Shown: one piece after another, positions 55,302 to 64,000 of the stretch
Layout of the letters: every line of letters starts with the position of its first letter
Position numbering within the stretch: the stretch's first letter is position 1
Origin: Cherax quadricarinatus
Lineage: Eukaryota; Arthropoda; Malacostraca; Decapoda; Parastacidae
Direction of reading: 5' to 3'
NCBI RefSeq assembly: GCF_038502225.1
Contig: NC_091374.1
Span: 3,741,714-3,805,713, forward strand
Length of the DNA: 64,000 nucleotides
Made by a program: the position numbers and the translations under genes
The notes under the pieces: generated by a model
The model's input: the letters and a program-made list of their open reading frames with translations, nothing else
What the model was told of the DNA's origin: nothing
The model's database searches: none

Positions 55302-55985
55302 GTTTACCTGGAGAGAGTTTCGGGGGTCAATGCCCCCGCGGCCCGGTCTGTGACCAGGCCTCCTGGTGGATCAGCGCCTGATCAACCAGGCTGTTGCTGC
55401 TGGCTGCACGCAAACCAACGTACGAGCCACAGCCCGGCTGATCAGGAACTGACTTTAGGTGCTTGTCCAGTGCCAGCTTGAAGACTGCCAGGGGTCTGTT
55501 GGTAATCCCCCTTATGTGTGCTGGGAGGCAGTTGAACAGTCTCGGGCCCCTGACACTTATTGTATGGTCTCTTAACGTGCTAGTGACACCCCTGCTTTTC
55601 ATTGGGGGGATGGTGCATCGTCTGCCAAGTCTTTTGCTTTCGTAGTGAGTGATTTTCGTGTGCAAGTTCGGTACTAGTCCCTCTAGGATTTTCCAGGTGT
55701 ATATAATCATGTATCTCTCCCTCCTGCGTTCCAGGGAATACAGGTTTAGAAACCTCAAGCGCTCCCAGTAATTGAGGTGTTTTATCTCCGTTATGCGCGC
55801 CGTGAAAGTTCTCTGTACATTTTCTAGGTCGGCAATTTCACCTGCCTTGAAAGGTGCTGTTAGAGTGCAGCAATATTCCAGCCTAGATAGAACAAGTGAC
55901 CTGAAGAGTGTCATCATGGGCTTGGCCTCCCTAGTTTTGAAGGTTCTCATTATCCATCCTGTTATCTCATTATCCATCCTATGTT
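55302..55985 (-). mobile_element. CR1-like LINE, 5'-truncated
   Basis: The minus frame 55,977-55,327 encodes GWIMRTFKTREAKPMM through LFNCLPAHIRGI, identical in order to the 12-kb copy. The 5' junction carries a short repeat of CTCATTATCCATCCT. Confidence 0.85.
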
Positions 55986-56057
55986 GTATATGCGTTTTAA
56001 TAAAAGAGGTTTTGTTTACCAGGGACTAAAAACTCTCACTAAAAGAATGGCGGGAAA

Positions 56058-56102
56058 TGACATTTTATTGAGAAGACGATACGTCTTCTCAATAAAATGC
56101 CA
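56058..56102. repeat. Short perfect palindrome, PLE-tail-like
   Basis: CATTTTATTGAGAAGACG faces CGTCTTCTCAATAAAATG. CG.CTTCTCAATAAA resembles the CGTTTCCTCAATAAA tail of the PLE at 61.5 kb. Confidence 0.5.
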
Positions 56103-56164
56103 TAAACAGAATAATGTGTTTTGTTAGCATGGACGTGCTGGCTGTATTGTCATATACACGGAGA

Positions 56165-56290
56165 AGAGTTAATCCATTAAGAGCCATACAGCGCCTGGGA
56201 AATAGGAGGGAGGTCATAAAGTTTGATTAAAGGAAGGTGAAGGTGGTTTCAATTCCTTGGTTGAAGCGCCCTTCACTGTTATCAAGGCAC
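56165..56290 (-). mobile_element. SINE-like element
   Basis: The reverse complement follows GAGGTGCCTTGATAACAGTG, AAGGGCGCTTCAACCAAGGA, and then the family's CCTCCTATTTCCCAGGCGCT to GTATGGC. Confidence 0.6.
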
Positions 56291-56468
56291 CTCCACTGAA
56301 CGAGCAGACATGTGTTGTGATGGTGGAGGATGTTATTGCTGTGTTGGCTCCAAGCCATCCTCGCCTCACTCCCGTACAGCTTTATCACCCTCGAGTCTAG
56401 CCAGTAACTGGATGGGTGACAGCTTCGACGTTGCTGCTGCTCTATTCTCAAAGGCTTGGCTGTTTGTT

Positions 56469-56585
<117 letters not shown>

Positions 56586-57349
56586 TTCCGAATGCTATTC
56601 CGGTTATTCATCACTCTTTAAATAGGTCTTATTCCTATTCCTCCTTGTTCCTCGCATGAATTTTCAGCCATTTCAACATTGCAAGGCGATTCATCTCTGT
56701 TAGAACGCTTGGCTTGCAACCGAAAGGATTTAGAATCGATCTCTGAAAGAGGCGAGATGCATGGGACAACTGTCCTTACACTTGCTATTCCTGGCCACCT
56801 AACAATAAATAAGTACATGGCTGTTAATCAAATGATGTGAGTAGCAACCTGAAGAAAACGATTATTTGTTTATTAAACAAAAACTGGATACATCAGCATT
56901 GTGCTGTTACATTATTTAAAAAAAATGGATACATTGAAATTGTGCTGCTACCTTATACCGAGTTACACAGCGGGAACAAAGCTAACGAAGTTTCCCTGAC
57001 ACATTCCACGCAAGATGAGGCTCATACAAGGCGTTGAAATATGTTAGCCTACGATAGACTTCAGCAAGGCAATGATGATATCGTCAAACATTCCAGCAAG
57101 GGTTCACGAACTACAGGAGCTTCAAAGGTTTCGACTGAAGGACCCTGCAGTGCAAGATATTCTGAGCTGATAACCGCCTATGGTTAATCAATCATAAGTC
57201 ATCAACATTCAACATTTTCTCAAATAACCTCTCTTCATATATTTAATACCAATATCTTCTAATCCAATACAGAAACAATTTCTTTCTTAACAAGTAAATC
57301 CACTGTCATCAACTAGTTGACGAATTGCAAAGGTAAATTCTTGACCTGG

Positions 57350-57900
57350 TCGACAATAAGTAAGTAAATTTATTCAGGTATACACAAATACAGTTACATA
57401 GAATTATCATACATAGCAGCATATGTGTAGAGAACCTAGGATAACCCAAAAAAGTCAGAGTGACTTATTTCCATTGGGGTCCTTTTACCTTATTATTATA
57501 ATATAAAGGTTATAATATTTTCTTATTATTCTACAATGAAGATAACATCTTATTATCATACTAAAAAGACTATCTACTACACGAGGGTCATTAAGACTAT
57601 CTACAATACGAGGGTCATTACTAGGAATAAGGTAAAATTTACACGTATTTTAGCTAAAAAATAGAAAATCATTCCCCTCCCTTTCTGTAGCTTCATTCAT
57701 CAGACACTTTTTGGCAGTCTTCTTGAACTGGTTCATGCTATGACTGGCTTTGACATGTGCGGGTAGTCTGTTCCATTCCTTTATTGCTGTACAATAAAAG
57801 GTGTTTGACGCCTGGCCACTGACTGTGGGTACTACAAAGTTGTGCTCTCTCCCCCTAGTACTATGATTGCTTTGGTTCCCAACCTTGACAAAATTCTTGA
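57350..57900 (-). mobile_element. CR1-like LINE 3' fragment, second family
   Basis: The minus strand encodes FYCTAIKEWNRLPAHVKASH, then NQFKKTAKKCLMNEA, a typical C-terminus of CR1-type reverse-transcriptase proteins. The non-coding end shares TGACTTATTTCCATTGGGGT with 59,480. Confidence 0.65.
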
Positions 57901-60160
57901 CCTGGAATAAATCAATACCCAGAGAGACCTCCCTATGGCAAAGTTATAGCAGTAATTACATAAACCTGGTAGCAAGATGGCCGAACCCAACTGCACTTAA
58001 ATTTATACAAGCCATAAATTCAACATGTAATAAGAAGGTTGAAAATGAGGGTGAGGCTTGTAACTGCAGCCAGCGGGGAGGTCCTGGGATTATTGGGGGA
58101 GCAGCATTGGGTCACTAGGCTGCGTCAGCCTGCTCACAATCGATGACTTGTTTCACTGGAAAACAAATATATTTTCATCCCAGCTTTACTCTTACTTTTG
58201 TTAATAAAACCGGGCAGACCCGCAGTGAGCGGCCACCATAAAATAATAAGTCACACTGTAGGAACGAAAGTGAGCTGTTTTCCCGTCAGCTGTTTTAAAC
58301 CTGCCAATAGAGCTTAAGTTTCTCCCTGATTATATGATTTTCTGGTGTGGGCTCGCCGATTTGTTTTTCAGGGATCGAATCCTGGCTCCTGGCACCATCT
58401 CACAGTAAATTTGTCGATCTGCATTACTGATTTCTGGACTCGTACGCCCTAAGATACCCTTAAAATTGCATTGAGTTCGACTGAACCACTTTCACCCTAA
58501 AACAATATAATTGTTTCTAACGTTCTTGAAACTAATTTTGTTATTGGTTTTTATTTATATTCCTTTATTTCTGCCCTTTTCATTTCAGAAAGTCAGGCCC
58601 AACAATTTCATCAGAATATTTTGTATGTCGTAATCAAGACTCCCCTAGTGGCGTTTGTATTTATCCTCTGGGAACCCTCTCTACTTACCCCAGCCCATTC
58701 TGACATTCCTCCTATACTGTCACTCTTCTGTCTTCAGTCTCCCCCTCTTATAGTATCACGCTCCTGTCTCTCCCTCCTATACTATCATTCTCCTGTCTTC
58801 TGTCTCTCAAGTACTCTTTGTATGTATTCACTTATTTGTGTTTGCGTGGGTCGAGTCTTTGCTCCACTGTGTACTCTGTGATTGTAGAGGGTTGAGTCTC
58901 TGCTCCTGGCCCCGCTTAATTAAAAATTGCCGATTTCAATATTTTCCGTTTCACTGACCTGTCGTATCCATCCATAAGACCATGTATGAAGTTTACTTTC
59001 ACTTGAGGTCTAGGTCATTTTACTTCTTGATAACCCTGAGGCTGAAACATTATTTCCTGACGTTCGTACATTCGTGTGCGTGCAAGCGTGCGGGAAGTCC
59101 GGCACGATTATTTCATTATTATACCAACTTATAAAATGAAAATTTTCAACGAAATTATGAGTAAATTTTAATTTGATGGAAAATCACACTCGCCTTTATG
59201 CTCATGTCTGTACATAAATATCAGAGGTAAACTGTTTTAAATATTGGGCTATCTTACTACTGCATTAGTTTAAATATTTACAATTATAACGAAAATACAC
59301 AAAACGAAACAACCACAGAAACTGGAACATGATTTCAGTATGACGTGCTTCAGAATTTGTTAATGATTAGGTAAGATTATTTAGGTACAAGTGCGCACAA
59401 GTACAATGATCATACACTATATGTGCATATTACCTAGGATAACCTCCTCCCCCCCCAAAAAAAAATCAGACAAAAGCGACTTATTTCCATTGGGGTCCTT
59501 GTCCTTTCTATGGAGGAAACTCAACCACTGTCTCTCAAAAAGCGTCCTGATATTGCAATTCCATTAACCCTCCGAACTGCAGCGTTCAAAGTATAGAAAC
59601 TAAACTATACTTCCCAATGGGGTTCAAACCCCACCCGTGGTATAGTTTGTTTGCAATCGTGTCATTACGATTTAGTGAGTCATGTTCCAAATGGAAATGT
59701 CACTGATTTGTTTAGGGGTTATCTTAGGTAATTTAAATATATGATACTTAAGCATAATAATTTGTGTAACTATTTATGTGTACCTGTACCTAAATAAGCT
59801 TACTTACACCTTAAATGGAAAGAAAATTAATAAAGACATGAATTATACACTAGTTACCCACCAGCCACTACATTGCACCATAGAAAACGATAAACCACGT
59901 GGCAGCTTTCTGAGTACCATGACCAGACTCCAGACCTCAGCATCACACATTTAGTCTGGTGAGGGGCTCTTATGCAACTGATTGTTATCATAAGAACATT
60001 GGGTGGTTAATAAGTTTTAAAGTCTATCTAAAACACTAAGACCAAGAATACTTTAATCGTCATGTTACTATGTATGATAATTGTACTTGGGCGGATTGTA
60101 CCTAAATAAACTTACATATATGCGTTGAGAAATACACCTCGGTGTATACAGCCTTTGTAT
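57901..60160. other. Upstream region, mostly unassigned repeats
   Basis: No exon of the channel was recognised. 59,475-59,510 repeats the LINE end at 57,450-57,490. AATGGGGTTCAAACCCCACC near 59,617 contains a B-box-like GGTTCAAACCC and may mark a tRNA-derived SINE. The pyrimidine-rich CTCCTGTCTTC repeats at 58,680-58,800 have no assignment. Confidence 0.35.
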
Positions 60161-60164
60161 ATTA

Positions 60165-60465
60165 TTATTTAGAGGGAAGCACTAAACCCATAGGGGTCAT
60201 GCAAGGCCTGAGGAATGCGTGGCAATCAGGTTTGATCTAAAGAGAGGAAAAATTGAATTCTTTCCAACAGGAGCCCCTCACCGGCATTAAAGGAATTAAA
60301 CTTGTTCTCCCGTTCCATGTATCGAACCTAATTGCCTCCCACTTTCCCTGGCGCTGTATTACCCTTATGTGTCAGGTGATAGACTTAAATATCCTATCAA
60401 CTTTACCAAGAAAAAGCGTTGTATGACCCCTAAGGATTTAGCTCTTCCCCCACTAAATATAATTA
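60165..60465. mobile_element. Two SINE-like fragments, inverted
   Basis: 60,165-60,300 reads GAGGGAAGCACTAAACCCAT and GGGGTCATGCAAGGCC (minus orientation). 60,300-60,465 reads AACCTAATTGCCTCCCACTT and GGCGCTGTATTACCC, then AGCGTTGTATGACCCCTAAG (plus orientation). Confidence 0.55.
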
Positions 60466-61276
60466 CCCAGAAAATCTCGTTCAAAAACAATATAAAATAA
60501 TTTATTTATTCTTTGCCAATATACAAGGACGAGACAAGAAGTATCTGAACTACGAAGTAATAAAGACAAATTATCGCTATTTGAAACTATTATGAAAACG
60601 TTTTCTATAACCAAACTGTCTCTATTAACTGAAATATCGGTATTTATATACCCATGCGAGGCAGGTTCCAATCTACACCAAACTATTCCCTCTTAAACTC
60701 ATCAAAGCTACCTGTAAGTATTGACTTTAATAAATCTGCTTGGCAGTTTGTTCCGCCTATCTACAAAAGCCTCTACTTCCAAACCATTTTTTATATATCC
60801 TTTTAAAATCTAAATTTATTAAAATAGAAGCCACTGTTCTGTCTTGGTTAGCACATATTTCCTACAGCCGGAAATATGAGTGTTTTCCAATTGTATTTTT
60901 TCAGTGAAATTGCTGTAGCGTAACATCACTGCTCCTTTGGGTTCAGATGTCTCCTGATTAGACCCAGTAATTTTAGCATGTGGAATTAATTTAGAATATA
61001 TATATATTTAGATTAGTGCTCCCCGAGGCAGTTTTCTTTCCCCAAATTAGAATTTTAAACTCGTCCAAACTGAACTGCATCTGCCACTTTTCTGACCACT
61101 AAGTTGCCAGGTGTCCTCTAACAAAATTTTGTAGTCCTTGGCGAGTTACTGTGGTAATATGCATGAAATGATTCATAGAAACCAGTTAACCGGTGTTTTG
61201 GAAGTGGGTAAACACGATGACTGCATAAAGTAGAAGTGGGGACACTGCATGTATAACGTGTATATCTTTATATGTT
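60466..61276. other. No gene recognised
   Basis: The segments near 60,700-60,800 and 61,040-61,140 look like decayed LINE coding sequence (for example AACTCGTCCAAACTGAACTG), but I could not assign a family. Confidence 0.3.
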
Positions 61277-61305
61277 GTTAAATTAGACACATGTGCAACT
61301 CTTGG

Positions 61306-61357
61306 GAATCTTTATTGAGGAAACGTTTCGCCACACAGTGGCTTCATCAGTCCATAC
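61306..61357 (-). ncRNA. Hammerhead-like motif, subfamily 1, left arm
   Basis: The reverse complement gives GTATGGA, core CTGATGA (61344-61350), A, stem II GCCAC/GTGGC, GAAACGTTTCC. It is identical to the right arm except for ATTC in place of ATAC in the outer stem I. Confidence 0.55.
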
Positions 61358-61524
61358 ATAGGAGAAACTTTAAGAACAGGAGGAGAATGAGGTAATCAGT
61401 CCCTCAACCTTGAGTCGATGTGGTCAGTCCATCAATACATTCAAGATTGATGGACTGACCACATCGACTCAAGGTTGAGGGACTGATTACCTCATTCTCC
61501 TCCTATTCTTCAAGTTTCTCCTAT

Positions 61525-61576
61525 GTATGGACTGATGAAGCCACTGTGTGGCGAAACGTTTCCTCAATAAAGATAC
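61525..61576 (+). ncRNA. Hammerhead-like motif, subfamily 1, right arm
   Basis: Stem I: GTAT (61525-61528) with ATAC (61573-61576), and GGA (61529-61531) with TCC (61561-61563). Core CTGATGA (61532-61538), one extra A, stem II GCCAC-TGT-GTGGC (61540-61552), GAA then ACGT (61556-61559), T61560 at position 17. The core is canonical. The lack of a loop on stem III implies a dimer or an inactive relic. Confidence 0.6.
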
Positions 61577-62155
61577 CCAAGAGTTGCACATGTGTCTAAT
61601 TTAACAACATGTCGGTTCTTTGAACCATTCATCTACAATCTTTATATGTGCATATTTCACATAAAATATTAACAAGTAAAAACTGTGCTAAAATGTCGAT
61701 ACCTGGTAATAAAACAAATTTTATTATTGGATCATGTGAGTTCTGGAAATACAGCTTGGGCGCAAGTGATGGTGGTGAACGTTCTTCGCGTCAATTTTAT
61801 TCTATGCAAAATGACCAGTGTTAAAACAACAATGCTGTAATAATACTAAACGATGGTAATAGTACCGATACTAGTAGTATAAATGCATTTTTAATCGTTT
61901 TTAAAAATATATAAATGCAGTCGATTGCTGACAGATTTACATCTCTAAAACAGGGAAGCATAATTGTCAGATGGAATAAATTGAGGCTTAGATGCGGTGA
62001 AAACCTGTTTTAACGGTATCATTGCATCTAAAAGTGATATAAAACACCATACCAGTACCTGAGTTATTTATTTCACCTTACCAGTAATTTACCCGTTGAT
62101 ATATATCAATGAGTACAACAGTCGCAAAAAAACATCAGTTCAATACAGTAATCAA

Positions 62156-62160
<5 letters not shown>

Positions 62161-62237
<77 letters not shown>
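62161..62237. repeat. (TA)n array
   Basis: A pure TA run left of an RTE tail. Confidence 0.95.
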
Positions 62238-62240
<3 letters not shown>

Positions 62241-62432
62241 CAGTTTGGAGGGATATGTTGTGTATCTTTATACGTATATGCTTCTAAACTGTTGTATTCT
62301 GAGCACCTCTGCAAAAGCAGTGATAATGTTTGAGTGTGGTGAAAGTGTTGAATGATGATGAAAGTATTTTCTTTTTGGGGATTTTTTCTTTTTCGGGTCA
62401 CCCTGCCTCGGTGGGAGACGACCGACTTGTTG

Positions 62433-62436
<4 letters not shown>
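62238..62436 (+). mobile_element. RTE-like LINE A, last 200 bp of 3' UTR
   Basis: GCAGTTTGGAGGGATATGTT to GGGAGACGACCGACTTGTTG and AAA. (TA)n lies on both sides, so the target duplication, if any, is hidden in the TA array. Confidence 0.85.
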
Positions 62437-62508
<72 letters not shown>

Positions 62509-62510
62509 AT
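62437..62510. repeat. (TA)n array
   Basis: An imperfect TA run between the RTE tail and the following TIR element. Confidence 0.95.

Positions 62511-64000
<1,490 letters not shown>

Larger units (their letters stand above)
61277..61610. mobile_element. PLE terminal palindrome, subfamily 1
   Basis: Two arms of about 160 bp (61,277-61,436 and 61,446-61,607) meet at ACATTCAAGATTGATGGA. The outer ends are AATTAGACACATGTGCAACT and its complement. Each arm carries a hammerhead-like motif with the canonical core CTGATGA. No protein-coding part is present. Confidence 0.75.

Noticed and set aside
57867..58118. Possible N-terminal channel exon in 52-64 kb
   Set aside because: I looked for a ClC-a-like cytoplasmic N-terminus with a phase-compatible donor on the minus strand and found none.

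Overview
The window looks like nuclear DNA from an arthropod, most likely a decapod crustacean. That is an inference from three things: an arthropod ClC-a/ClC-2-type chloride channel gene with very large introns, dense RTE-like, CR1-like and Penelope-like retroelements, and long (TA)n and trinucleotide arrays. Nothing bacterial or viral was recognised.

One host gene dominates. It is a CLC voltage-gated chloride channel on the minus strand, with 23 coding exons reconstructed from 51,992 down to the stop codon at 7,447-7,449. Every exon keeps the reading frame across its splice sites. The joined exons encode 1,021 residues in the order: membrane domain with GSGIPE and GKEGP, first CBS domain, long Ser/Arg/Lys-rich linker, second CBS domain, C-terminal tail. 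The first exon found starts inside a codon at transmembrane helix B, so the N-terminal exon(s) lie beyond 52 kb, probably outside the window. Two introns need GC-AG splice sites to keep frame. A 47-nt copy of the end of exon 2 may be an alternative exon.

The other sequence is mobile DNA and simple repeats. RTE-like LINEs come in two subfamilies: A (8.2, 13.5-16.5, 40.9-42.4 and 62.2 kb) and B (37.1-38.6 and 43.0-45.3 kb), plus old relics. CR1-like LINE fragments lie at 0-0.3, 12-13.2, 55.3 and 57.4 kb. LINE fragments carrying a C-terminal zinc-knuckle-like region lie at 18.7 and 53.8 kb. A short SINE-like family recurs about nine times. Several terminal-inverted-repeat (TIR) elements have TA or TTAA target duplications.

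Penelope-like elements (PLEs) form head-to-head palindromes at 1.7-3.15, 22.5-22.9, 35.2-35.3 and 61.3-61.6 kb. Each arm carries a hammerhead-ribozyme-like motif. Between three subfamilies the core positions 3 and 8 change as C-G, G-C and U-A, and stems I and II change with them. This is the most interesting signal in the window.

Layout: 0-7.4 kb, repeats downstream of the gene; 7.4-52 kb, the channel gene with TE-filled introns; 52-64 kb, upstream or first-intron sequence made of minisatellites, SINEs, LINE relics, a PLE palindrome and (TA)n/(GT)n arrays. Residue numbers below count from the first complete in-window residue of the channel.
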